A DNA stretch of 64,000 bases from Argentina anserina (lineage: Eukaryota; Streptophyta; Magnoliopsida; Rosales; Rosaceae), in the NCBI RefSeq assembly GCF_933775445.1, contig NC_065877.1, positions 5,642,001 to 5,706,000 on the forward strand, read 5' to 3'. The notes beneath the pieces are model-generated. The model ran no database searches and was not told where the DNA came from. It saw only the letters and a program-made list of their open reading frames with translations. Positions 46,353 through 57,622 of the stretch are shown piece by piece (the first letter of the stretch is position 1; every line of letters begins with the position of its first letter). The translations under genes were made by a program, and so were the position numbers.

Positions 46353-48012
46353 GAAAATACAAGCCAGAGTGACTAAAATTTTGTTGCATGTAAATATGAA
46401 CCAGATGGTTTTGGATAGTCCAACTGGTACTTCTCACAACTTGGTGCAACTGTTTCTGTGCAACTGGATTCTCCTCCAAAATGATTTTGTTTGATCAAAG
46501 GATTGGCGAGGGGATAAAAGTCTTCATGTTCATTTGTTCGTTTATTCCAGCTGCTCTCTAAACTAGTGAAAGTGATTAAACACTAATCTAAATTTATACA
46601 AGAACAAATTGCTTAGACCGCCTGAAAGGACGTCGGTTCTTAACTTTTTATAATCTTTAAACGAAAACATCTACAACTATAAAACTGTTTTGCTAGATTC
46701 TTCGCCGCAGATGGCTAGAGGCAATGGATTCAAATTCAGGTACAGGTGACATGGCTAGTCAGTTCTTCGAGCTACAGTACTAACAGTAGAGAAAACTAAT
46801 GCCACTGGGAATGGAAGTACTCGATGTTCTCCATCGAGCCGGACATAATTTTTTACCAGATGAAAATCTTTCCCTTGCGTTATGAATGATCTTAATAAGG
46901 TGTTGGTTGTGTTTCTATTTCTTATTGCTGTGGGGAAATATTGTCGGAACGTCAACCTGGTTTTGTGAAAGAGTGTTGTCGACAATGTGAGACCTCTAGA
47001 TATTGTCAAGCACTCAAGGATGAAGGATGCCAGGCAGAAGAGAGTTCAGACTTTCAGAGGCTCATTGCCAACAGATAATTGGAGCTTTTTTTTTTGTTTT
47101 TTTTTTTCATATATGTTCTATATTCAGTGCTAGACCCCGCTTAGTACCGCCTAGCCTGCCTAAAGTTCCCGCCCAAGGTTTCCGCCCAGACCCCCGCCTA
47201 GCACCGCTAGCCTGCCTAATGTTCCCGCCTAGCTCGAGGATTTGAAAATGTTAAATAACACTATCTTGCTGCTGATATTTGATCTAACAGCAAAATGATG
47301 AGTCAGAAAATTGTAAATAATCTTTGCCATATCAATTGTTGTCACCTATGATGCATGGACTCTTCTGAAGCTGGAGTGACAGAAAGCCCTAGGTCAGTCG
47401 TTCTTGTTCTGTTGGTCTTGTGATTAATAGCCATCGATGAACAGAATATTCTGGGTCGCCATTAGCAGTGGAACAAATCAATATGGAAGATTAGTGTGAG
47501 TTAGATGCCAATGTGCCTCTGCTTCTCGCACGTCACCGAAACCGATACGAGAAGGGAAACCAATCCATATATGCCCAAGTTGAAAATGACAGGGCAATTA
47601 TAGAACAACTTCCCAGTTCAGTTAGATTTTAATATTTATGATTTAGGTCCAAGAAGTGCTGGCATGTGTGGACAAAGGAGCTGCACATTATGGGGGGCCA
47701 AATGATTAAATAGATCTTGAACAACGTTGTCACACATGGATCTGTCATCTTAAACGTGTCAAGGTAGGCCTTAGGATCACGGAACTAGATTAGTTGAAAA
47801 ATCTTCGGATACTAATATTCCGCTGGGAATATACAGAGAAAACCAGAAATTACTGGACTAAAATACTTCGACAGACAACACTCAAGAGAAAAAGAAAAGC
47901 ATTAGGGAAGTCCGAAAGAGCTTGACTTGGAGCTAAACATTTTTGTTTCTGTTTTTTTTTTTGGGGGGACAAATATGAACTAAAACTTGAGCCTCCATGA
48001 CACAGAAGAATT
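46353..48012. other. spacer between the convergent APTX and PDC genes
   Basis: Holds the 3' UTRs of both genes, T-rich tracts at 47083-47107 and a short GC-rich duplicated motif at about 47135-47235 (units with CCTAGCCTGCCTAAAGTTCCC). No gene recognised. Confidence 0.45.
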
Positions 48013-50576
48013 TTACTGAGGATTAGGTGGGCGGCTATTGGCAGCAGAAACCCTAGACCCCCACTCAAGCAACTCTTTGCTGGTATCATCCTTGTGAGCT
48101 ATCACCTCAATGAAACATAGGCTATCCTTCTTGGGTCCATTTGCAGTCTCTATTGCTTCAATTAGCTCCTCCTCGCAACGCACCTGAAAGATTACATGAA
48201 TTCGTTAACAATGAGTTTTACAAATCTGTGGAGCTGCTTATTTAAGGGGGTGGAGGTGATTAGCACAGTGTATTAGCATACTGACCTTGGTTGTCCAGCA
48301 CTTGCCTTGCCCGTTGTGGATTGCATCAACCAGTCCAGTGTAGTTCCAGTTCTTGATCACATTGTAAGGTCCATCATGGATTTCCACTTCGATGGTGTAC
48401 CCGCCGTTGTTTATCAGGAAAATGATGGTCTTCTGTCCATTTCGAATCATAGTGGACACATCTTGAGCAGTCACCTATTAGGGATGCAACGTTAGACACT
48501 TGGACATACACAAACGAATGTGGGAAGTTATAGTGCATATGCTGTACTTGTAATACCAAATTGGACATTTAGCAGAGGAAGTATAATTTACATTTCACGT
48601 TTCAGCAATCAGCACGCAAACTCTATAAACACTTTGATATTGCAGAATTCAAAATATTAATGCGATTTGAAGTTGCATACCTGGAAGCTCCCATCACCAA
48701 TGAAAGAAATAACTCGCTTCTCAGGTACAGCCTGGGCATACCCAAGAGTTGCTCCGACAGACCAACCAATTGATCCATATTGCATCTGGAACTCATAACT
48801 GCAAATACATTTCCACTTAGTATGGTAAAATCATAATATTAGGAAACAAGAACTATCATCAAATTGTCCCAAAGGCTTACCCGCAGCCGGGTGGTAATTT
48901 CAGCTTCTGACAGTTAAACCATGAGTCCCCTGTCTCAGCAATCACAGCAGTTTCCGCTGACAGCATCTTCTGAATGTGTTGGAACAGAACGTTAACCCTC
49001 AAAGGTTCTTTGGGTGCAGCCTTCAGAGGGTGACCATCAGGCACAAAAATCCTGCAGTAGTTCTCATGAGCAGTGTTGTTATGCTTCAGCTTCTTTGCTA
49101 GCGCTGCCAGGAAATCCTTCATGAGAACACAACCAAAAGCAGGGCCACTCCCTATCGTCACACGATCAGGCTGCACAATGATTGCCTTCTCTTTCTTGAG
49201 AAGGAGAGAGTACCCAACAGAGCTGTAGTCGTTGAAAATCGGCCCTGCAAACAAGTACGCATCTGCAGACTCCACAATCTCAGCACAAAAGGCGGTGCTC
49301 ACAGCACCCCAGTATGTTCCGATGAAATGGGGATGGTGTTCTGGCACTTGCCCCTTTGCTGATGGCATCACAGCCAAAGCAAAACCAGAAGCATCGGCCA
49401 GTTCAACAAATGCATCATTAGCATGTGCAGACCGCAATTTAGGCCCGCCCACCATAACCGGCTTCACTGCCTTGTTCAAGAACTCTGCAGCAGCCTCCAC
49501 TGCAGCCTCTAATCCCCACTTATTGCTCAGTCTGCAAAATTAAGTAAAAAAATTTAGTTCACAGTAGAATAAACTAAACAAAAATCATAATCTTTCTACA
49601 AACACTTTCATCTAACAATATCAAAAGGCACAAACTTGCCTTGGAGACAATGAAAATGGAACAGGGTCACGGCTAAAAGTAGGATGAGGAACAGCAGCCA
49701 AGTTGCAGCCAATGCTGATATACACAGGCTTGCTTTCTTTCAACGCAGTCGAAATAGCAGTATCAATCAACTCATGCGCATCCTCCAAATTATTCACCAC
49801 AGCCTACTCAAACCAAAGTACACAGATCATTAGCCAAACCCACTGAAAATCCACATCCCCAAATAACCAAACTTCATATCAAAGCAACCATATACAATAT
49901 TCATATTCCCAAAACACTATGAATCTTTAAACAATCATCAACTAAATTAAACATAGCAAACTTTTAAAAATATATATATCAAATCTTTAACCATATTAAA
50001 CCCAACACTAATACATCATAAAAAATCAAACTTGATCGTGATCCTTACCTGAAAACAAGTCACGGTCTGAAAGCACCGGAGCTCTTGACTGAAGTCCGGC
50101 AACCCAATAGTATGGTGCAGAATACGGTTAGTCCCATAATCATTAGAGTTGGGCCCTCCGACAATACAAACCACCGGCAAGTTCTCACTGTACGCGCCGG
50201 CGATCGCGTTCAGCACACTCAGACCACCGACCGTAAAAGTCACCACACACGCGCCGACGCCACGCGACCGCGCGTAGCCGTCGGCGGCGTACCCGGCGTT
50301 GAGCTCATTGCAGCAGCCAATGTTGGTGAGCCCGGGCTCGGCGATGAGGTGGTCGAGAAGAGTCAAGTTGAAGTCGCCGGGGACGGTGAAAACGTCGGTG
50401 ACGCCGATTTGCACCAGGCGGCGTGCCAGATGGCGGCCGAGGGTGGCGTCGGCGGAGTTGAAGGTGGTGGCGGGGACGGAGGAGGTTTGGACGGTGGAAG
50501 AGGCGCCTTTAGGTAAGCAACCGACGTCGTGATTGTCGGCCTTGCAGACATCGAGAGAGCCAATCTTGGTGTCCAT
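48013..50576 (-). CDS. PDC: pyruvate decarboxylase
   Basis: Six exons (50576-50049, 49803-49640, 49531-48881, 48798-48681, 48474-48286, 48183-48013) give 606 aa, the usual plant PDC length. The enzyme converts pyruvate to acetaldehyde and CO2 in the cytosol, the first step of ethanol fermentation under low oxygen. Visible are the N-terminal ThDP-binding domain with the catalytic Glu about 91 ([19 protein letters not shown]), the HH pair about 154-155 ([11 protein letters not shown]), the central domain ([10 protein letters not shown]) and the C-terminal ThDP motif GDGSFQ...INNGG (482-512). The start is the ATG at 50576 ([12 protein letters not shown]); nothing upstream in frame offers another ATG. 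Intron 2 uses a GC donor. Four introns use GT-AG. A copia element lies upstream. PDC3/PDC4 are neighbours of APTX in Arabidopsis as I recall. Confidence 0.96.
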
Positions 50577-50921
50577 GGAGGTTTTCAAAGACTGAAACTT
50601 TAAGCGATCAGAGTTTCAAAGGTTGGAGCTTTTTTTTGTGATGAAAGATTGGGAGTTTGAAACCGTGAAGAACTGAAGATGGAAGCTTGTTGTGGGTTTA
50701 AGAGGGAATAGGGAATTGGGAATTGGGTTTTGGGGGTCAGAAATGAGAATGAGATGGTTTGGGTTGATGAGGTGGTGAGTGTGTTATATAGTGAAGGTGG
50801 TGGTGGTTATGGAGTGGGAAGTTTTTACTAGGGGCTGGTTTTCATGTGAAGGCCTTTTTGTGAAGGCGGTGGGCAGCAGTGGGTTTTTGGTGAGTGAGTG
50901 GCAAGTCAATTAATTTAATTT
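50577..50921 (-). promoter_or_regulatory. PDC 5' UTR and proximal promoter
   Basis: On the minus strand a TATA-like CTATATAA sits at 50784-50791, about 210 bp before the ATG. AAACC/GGTTT motifs like those of anaerobic-response elements occur around 50697-50765. The intact promoter before the copia insertion is only about 345 bp. Regulation by low oxygen is inferred from the gene family. Confidence 0.5.
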
Positions 50922-50926
50922 GAATT

Positions 50927-51110
50927 TGTTCCGCGAGAATTATTATTCTACCCTTGTGTGTGTCTTAGCCTAATAGGTTTCCTGTTAGGAGATAGATTAG
51001 CATCTCCGTAATAGATTAGGACTCCGAGTTCTACGGGATTGTAGTTTTGTAATACCTATATATAGGCCCCCATATCATTCAATAATACACAATTATTTCA
51101 TCCTGAAACA
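50927..51110 (+). repeat. copia 5' LTR (184 bp)
   Basis: Runs TGTTCCGCGAG...CCTGAAACA, with a TATA-like CTATATATAG at about 51056-51065. I count about ten mismatches to the 3' LTR. Confidence 0.92.
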
Positions 51111-51123
51111 CGTTATCAGCACG
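51111..51123 (+). promoter_or_regulatory. primer-binding-site candidate
   Basis: CGTTATCAGCACG directly follows the 5' LTR, the expected place for the tRNA-primed start. The tRNA was not identified. Confidence 0.6.
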
Positions 51124-54120
51124 TTGCTCATTTTGCAAAGCTTGTTCTTTTGCTAGATTTCAAGGAAATCCTTATTTCCTAAGGCTCCAACCGAGAACAT
51201 TCCATTCTTACGAAGTACTTAAGGTGACATTAGTGGACCCTATCCAACCGAATGCGGACATTTTTCGGTATTTTTATGGTATAGGTTAAGAGCATCGACG
51301 CGTTGGTCACACATCGCTTTGCTTTCCACAAGAAACGCTGCATTCGCTAAAGTTTTTAGCTATGATCATCATACTAAGGGCTCACCACCCTTCCTATCCT
51401 CTCAAATCTATTTGATTGGATACCGTTGGAGAGTTCACCTCCACGACTTTGATGATTTCGTTTTGCATATCTACTGGGATCGTCGTTGAACATATTATTC
51501 CTCATGTTCATTCACTGTACGATCTAGCCGAGCTCGGACTTGGTTATGGGTACTAACCTGCCGATTTTTGCATGGAGATATGTAATGATGTTGCATGCAG
51601 CGACACTTATTCGTTTTAGACCCACAACTTGCCAAGCGTTTAGTGTGTACCAGATGGTTACTGGATACGGTCCCAACGTTCTTTTCACTAACGCCTATTT
51701 GGTTAAAGTTGTTTATGTGCCTCTCTTGTAGTTATCTCAATGGGTCTACTTGAAACGATTAAGTATTCTGGTTGGTTATGATTTATGAATCACCAACACT
51801 TGTCCGTCATTTCCAATCTACAACCGTTGATCTCTATCCTGCGATATTAGTAGACGGTCACGTTGATGAGACATACTTCCCATCGTTAGGAGGAGATATG
51901 GAATGCTCCCATTCTGGTTTTAACGCCAGGAATTGACGTGGTGTGGCACTATGTCTCATTAAGATCCTGCACTACTCAAAGTGAGTAAATGTGCAACGCA
52001 TTATCGACCTCCAGAAAGTCAAAGATTTGATGCTCAATGACTTTACCGATATTGCGAAAGTGACGAGATCGCACATAAATGCTGTGATGTGCCGGTAAGG
52101 TTGGAACTCTCAGAATATGAGAGAATTTCATATGACCTGGTCCTAGCACTGTTGGCACCATCCCTGACAGTGGGAAGGAAGCCGGCGATGGCACCATCGT
52201 ACGCTGTGGTGTTGTCGGCGCCCGTGGTATTGCACCACAAAACAAGGGCGGAAAACGCAAAGATGGACTAGTAAAGGTCATAGCTTCGGTCTTGGCTCCT
52301 GCCTAGATGAGGGGGAGACCATTATTCTCTGGAATCAAAACCAGAAAGAAGCGAAGTGCGTAGGCACAAGAATTGCGCCCATCATCAAGAGATATTCTCT
52401 AAACATGTGTATCAACTAAGTTCTGTGGGACGCTACAGACTCATTTTGTTGATGTTAGAGAAGAATAGAAATCTCACAAATTGATCGTATACAGTGCGCG
52501 CGTGTGTTTAATGGATTGATCTCCCATGATTGATGATGTATTCGCTTATGCTCTTAATCCGTTGTAAAGCATCAACGATGAGCAACTTGACCGAAGTGGA
52601 AAGAATCAATACAGGCTGAACTAGACTTGTTATGTTGGTCGTTGTTCGTAAGTGTAATGAGAAAGATGAAGTCATGCAATATATGCAGGACTTATGGCGC
52701 AAACATTGTCTCATTATCCTATTATTGACTACGATGAGTTATATTCTCTCGTTATGGACATAATTGCTTTCTGCTACTTGATCAGTAGTAGTGTCCATGA
52801 AAACTGATTTGCAGCATATGATAGTGGTCATAGAATATCTGTAAAGGGATCTTGACGCAGATATGAGAGTGCCCGAGGGACTTTAAATGCCTCCAAACCA
52901 CGGAGAGCTTATGTAATCAGATTGCGACGTTCAAGAGAACGTAGTACAATCGGTTGCAAGAACTCATACCCATATGTGTTCATATGAAGCTAATTCTTGA
53001 TTCTCTATTCCGTCTAAGTATAGATGATGAAGAGATTCAATGAGCTATACATTCATACATGTTAGTGTTGTTGGGACACTATTGCTTTCATTATGACGTG
53101 ATTAAATGCGCCTATGCATTGTCATTGGACTTGCATTGCTTCTTTGATATGGGTTTAGTTCTACACTTAGTGAACTAACACAAATCCTATCCACACCAAC
53201 GCCGCCAGCAGCTCCAGCAACATCAACGTACGCCTTGGTGTAACAGTTGACACTGGTAGCGTAGAGGATGCGTACGGTTCCGTCTTGGACCAAAATCAGT
53301 CATTCATTGGTCCATTCCCCCATTCTTTTCGCGAAAGACACATTAAATGTGACAAATCAGAATCTGTCCAGTTTCGTAGGTCAACTTCAACGAGACCTAC
53401 AAGACAGCTCGCTCGATGAAATATGGTGAAATTGATACCGTTGGAAAGGTCTATGTGTCTACTTTCCAGGGACATCACCATTTCGTTCATAGCTATCATA
53501 TTGAGTGAGTTATGGCCATTTTAGCAAAGTAGGACAGTCCTGTCCGGAAATTTGCAAGTCAGTCAACTTCGACAGAGCATTGTGAACTGCTCCGATCGGA
53601 TGAGGTTGTGATCCTTATGTCACTGGAAAGCCACGGGTGTCTACTTTTCAGAACATTTTACGGTTCGCTGATACCTATTTTGACGAAGAAGTTATGGCCA
53701 TTTAAGTGAGTGAAAGTCATTCTATCCGAGAATCTGATTTTCATTGCAAACTCTTGTTTTGAGTTGTTATGCAATCTTGTTTCCTAAGATCTAAGTTTGG
53801 CTAAGTATAGCATGTATGATATAAGGATGTGTGGCTAGATTAATGATTAATCATTAGCCCAAGACTACGTTTGAGAAGCATGTAATGAACGTTGTATACG
53901 TTGTTCTTTGTACTCCATGATTATGGCACTAATCAGGGGGAGTTGTTTCGTAGACTTCAGGGAGAGTCTACCTCACAAGATGCTATCAAATGTAGACGGT
54001 GCGTTGTGCTTTTTTTCCCTTCGATCAAGCTTTTGTTTTTACCCAAGAGGTTTTGTTTTGCTTGACAAGGTTTTTACCGAGGCAACGATGTGTGCACCAT
54101 GCAACCTAGGCATGCGACAC
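51124..54120 (+). pseudogene. broken copia gag-pol internal region
   Basis: Recognisable pieces: integrase core end near 51590-51730 (LHAATLIRFRPT, MVTGYGPNV, VVYVPL), then ...LVGYDL..SPTLVRHFQ and a DETYFPSLGG-like stretch near 51770-51900. An RT-start-like piece lies near 52595-52700 (ESIQAELD..., KCNEKDEVMQYMQD). All are frameshifted. Gag, protease and RNase H are not recognised. Confidence 0.7.
53381..53725 (+). repeat. diverged ~182-bp tandem repeat in copia interior
   Basis: Two units start TCAACTTC at 53381 and 53563 and both end in GAGTTATGGCCATTTT- or GAAGTTATGGCCATTT-like sequence. It sits between the pol remnant and the 3' LTR and carries no frame. Confidence 0.6.
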
Positions 54121-54129
54121 AAGGGGGAG
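54119..54129 (+). promoter_or_regulatory. copia polypurine tract
   Basis: A purine run (AAGGGGGAG) directly precedes the 3' LTR. Confidence 0.85.
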
Positions 54130-54313
54130 TGTTCCGGGAGAATTACTATTCTACCATTGTGTGTGTCTTAGCCTAATAGGTTTCCTGTTAGGAGATAGAT
54201 TATCATCTCCGTAATAGATTAGGACTCTGAATCCTACGGGATTGTGGTTTTGTAATGCCTATATATAGACCCCCATATCATTCAATAATACACAATTATT
54301 TCATCCTGAAACA
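54130..54313 (+). repeat. copia 3' LTR (184 bp)
   Basis: Same length and termini as the 5' LTR, followed directly by the GAATT duplication. Confidence 0.92.
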
Positions 54314-54318
54314 GAATT

Positions 54319-57300
54319 TTAATTTTAGTAATTATTTTGTGTATCCGCCACACCACGTGTTACTGTTATGGAGTGTACACGGTCAATCATATTATGTCAT
54401 TGTATAATTAATATGCACGCAGTGAAAATAGTAAAAGTTTATTTATATATAAGAACCAATCAAAAATAATCACATTAAAAAATAGACCAATAATATTAAA
54501 AGTACGCGACGTAGGATATGTGACAGGTATATATAAGAATTTCTCTTTAAATAAATATTATCATTAGAATGCTAATTTTGTTTGGAAAGGACTAGAGTAT
54601 TGGGGTTTTGCTAATTAAATTTTATTTCTTCTGTATCTGAAAATTTGATTATGGATTTTTCATTTGAGGGGGTTAGAGGGAAGGAGAGATCTAATTTTAC
54701 AGTTGTATATTTTTCTTTAGCTCCAAGAATACTGATTATGGCCAATAATTTTTGAGAAAGGAAAAGAAAGTTGAGTTTGAATAGTGATGGGAAATTTTGA
54801 ATTTGATTCAAATGTTTTTTTTTTTGGTACAATTTTTTGATTCAAATGTTGGGCACTACCTTTTCTATGTTGCTCGTTTGGATTGGCCGGAAATGTCATG
54901 GTGAAGGAACAGTGCACGTAACAAGCCTCTTTGAATTAAATTGAGGTCCCCTTTCGATTTGTATTTGAAATCCAAATTTTTGGGATATGATGAACACAAC
55001 GTGGACGTTATACATGACTTATATAAGGGAATGAGGTAAATGATGGAAGTGATGATGAACATTAAGATTATATTAAGATTAAGAGGTCAAATTGTACACC
55101 AGTTCATTAGAGCCTTATATATAATACGATTAAAAATTAATCTAACGTCTTTTACTAAAATGAGAAAATGCACTTAGCTGGCTAATTTTGTTAATTGTTC
55201 TAGGGTGCTACTTGCGCATGGAATTGGCGGTGACCGTGAACGTCATTTTCGTGGTCCTGAAGAAACTCGTCAAACACTAGTTTAGTATAATGATTATAAG
55301 TCAAATTAATGCATAATTAAATCCTAAAATATTAGCTGTAAATCTGGTTCTTAAATGGTTTTGTAAAATCCCGGCTTGACTACTGTACGTATTCGCAGTG
55401 AGCAGCACGTTGTATCTGATTGGTCAGTTTCGCGCGTTATGGAGCGACGACGTTCTGGCTTTTTAATAGGACCGCGATGTCGGAGAAATACAATGAGCGA
55501 GGTACAAAACGACGGAATCCGGGTTCCGAAAACCAGAATAGAGTTGTCGGTATATATTACAACTGATCGATAAAAAACCGAACCTTTCTAGGGAGTCTAT
55601 TCGATACACCTTAGAGTGTGGGCATCAGCAGCATGATAGTCACGTGCACGTTAGTCTGTTAGTGAATTTGGTTAGTCAATTTAGTTAAAAGTTAAATACT
55701 GTGTAAACAAAATAATTAAAAAAGACACATTGGAATCCACTCAAACATCACTAACTACCATAAAAATTCATTGTTTTTTGTTCATTATTTTTGATATCAA
55801 CAGAACTTGTTACACGCACTAAGACAAATTATTAATAAAGCTGTAACAAAAAAAATTATTAATAAAGGAATATTAACATAAATAAATAAAATTAAAAAAT
55901 AACAACTGAAATCACACTTTAAGAAAGTATAGACTATAATTCAGTATTTTGTTCTATTTTATTAGTTTAGTTTTACAAACTATGACAATCTTATAGTTCA
56001 TGTTCTTGCATGCACAAATATAATAAATTTCTAAACTTCAACGAAAACTACTAATTTTAAAAGTTAATATGGTTAACAATTAAATAATGAATTTTGGGTT
56101 ATAAGGTCACGAAAGTTGACCTTGTAGATTGAAGTGTATCATTAATGACAAAATGTACTGTAAAGGTTCACGATACTATTGTTTTTATTTTCTTAGGAGT
56201 GATTCACAACAAATTCATAAATTAGTATGAGAAAACTAAATGCTAAATAGTGGGATATGATATGAGGTTAGAAGTTAAATGGAGGATAAAGTTTACTTGA
56301 ATTTACGTTGTGGTATAAAATAAGATATCAAAGCTACTTGATTTACGTTTCCTCATATTTGTTTGTCTCAATGAAGTAATTTTTGAGAAAAATTAAGCAT
56401 GAAAATAGGTTAACAAACTATTGGTGACAGATGAATCGAAGTCAAAACAAATGTGAAATTAACGGATTTTTTTTACAAAATTCATAATTCATGCCAATCG
56501 TCCCATCTAACCGTCGGTTTTGTTCACGTTATTGTCATTTGAAAATATAAGTTAATAAATTTAATTTATAAATATAAATTTGAGTTGGTTAAGTAGAATG
56601 AAGTCGAAACATGAACAAAAATGAATGTATTAAAATTAATAACCGAAAATGTTGTCATTCATTTTTAATTTTAAGTATCAACCTTTTCCATCATCATATA
56701 TATTAAGTTTCTAACATTAACAACGATCAAATTAACAGTAGTACTCTACCATAAAATATTAGTAACCACTATCATCACCAACAATGGATGTTAACTATCA
56801 TTTAATCTCACACGTAAGTAAACTCAAAAACTCTATCAATACATATTAAAAAAAACAATACTACGCTACTTGGATTAATTGATGAATATGACTTGATGTT
56901 ATTATAAGTTTAACCTCTATAGCATTGAGTTTATTTTGTAAATATATACATGTGTAAAAAAAACGGTGTATAAAAAATGCAAAAGATTGGAACTTGTAGT
57001 ATTCTCATTATATTTATTTACAAGACAATTTTCTCAATTTCTCCAAGTAATGCAGTCTTTTTTGTCAAAATTTCTTTTATGCATGTTATATATGTAGGTT
57101 TAGTTAAAAAACAAATAAAGAAACTTCATTACATTTTTCTTTTAATTTAACGTAATTTATTTTTGTTTTTAAAATATTAATGTAATTTCTTAATAATAAG
57201 TAGACTTTAAAAGGTTTTGTAAAAAACAATACAAAAGGAAATAACTACATTAACTAGATGATGTCAGCTGGGCCCATCCCAGTTACCTTTTATTATTTTT

Positions 57301-57617
57301 TATTATGTGATCAACTTAACACCGTTAAATAGACAAGTTAGTCTTGATTTTTGGTTTGATGATTTGATTGACTGACTTTGCTTTTCAGTATTATTATATT
57401 GGTCGGTGTGCAGTCACATAGGTGTATTGCATCCGTTTCCACCTTTCTATTTCGGTCATTTCATCAATTCCAGGTTTTGGATCGTTCCGGAATTAACAAA
57501 TCAATTAAGCTGCAATTGATACACGTACCATACACGCCTATCAAACGACACGTAGTTAGCCACATGTGGCTAACTTGAATCCCCAGACACACACAGCACA
57601 CATGAATCGGGTTTTTA
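54319..57617. other. AT-rich intergenic DNA, no gene seen
   Basis: About 3.3 kb without recognisable coding sequence. A less AT-rich patch at 55365-55640 with a 65-codon frame stands out in composition and may be a fragment of an unidentified repeat. Nothing else is recognisable. Confidence 0.5.
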
Positions 57618-57622
57618 ATATT

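Larger units (their letters stand above)
50927..54313 (+). mobile_element. degenerate Ty1/copia element with 184-bp LTRs
   Basis: A perfect GAATT duplication flanks it (50922-50926 and 54314-54318). LTRs start TGTTCCG and end CTGAAACA. Order: 5' LTR, primer-binding-site candidate, broken internal region with integrase before RT (copia order), polypurine tract, 3' LTR. The 3,387-bp length and missing segments mean it is internally deleted and dead. Confidence 0.92.

Noticed and set aside
50576..50588. Upstream non-ATG start for PDC
   Set aside because: The ATG at 50576 gives the usual plant PDC N-terminus and length.
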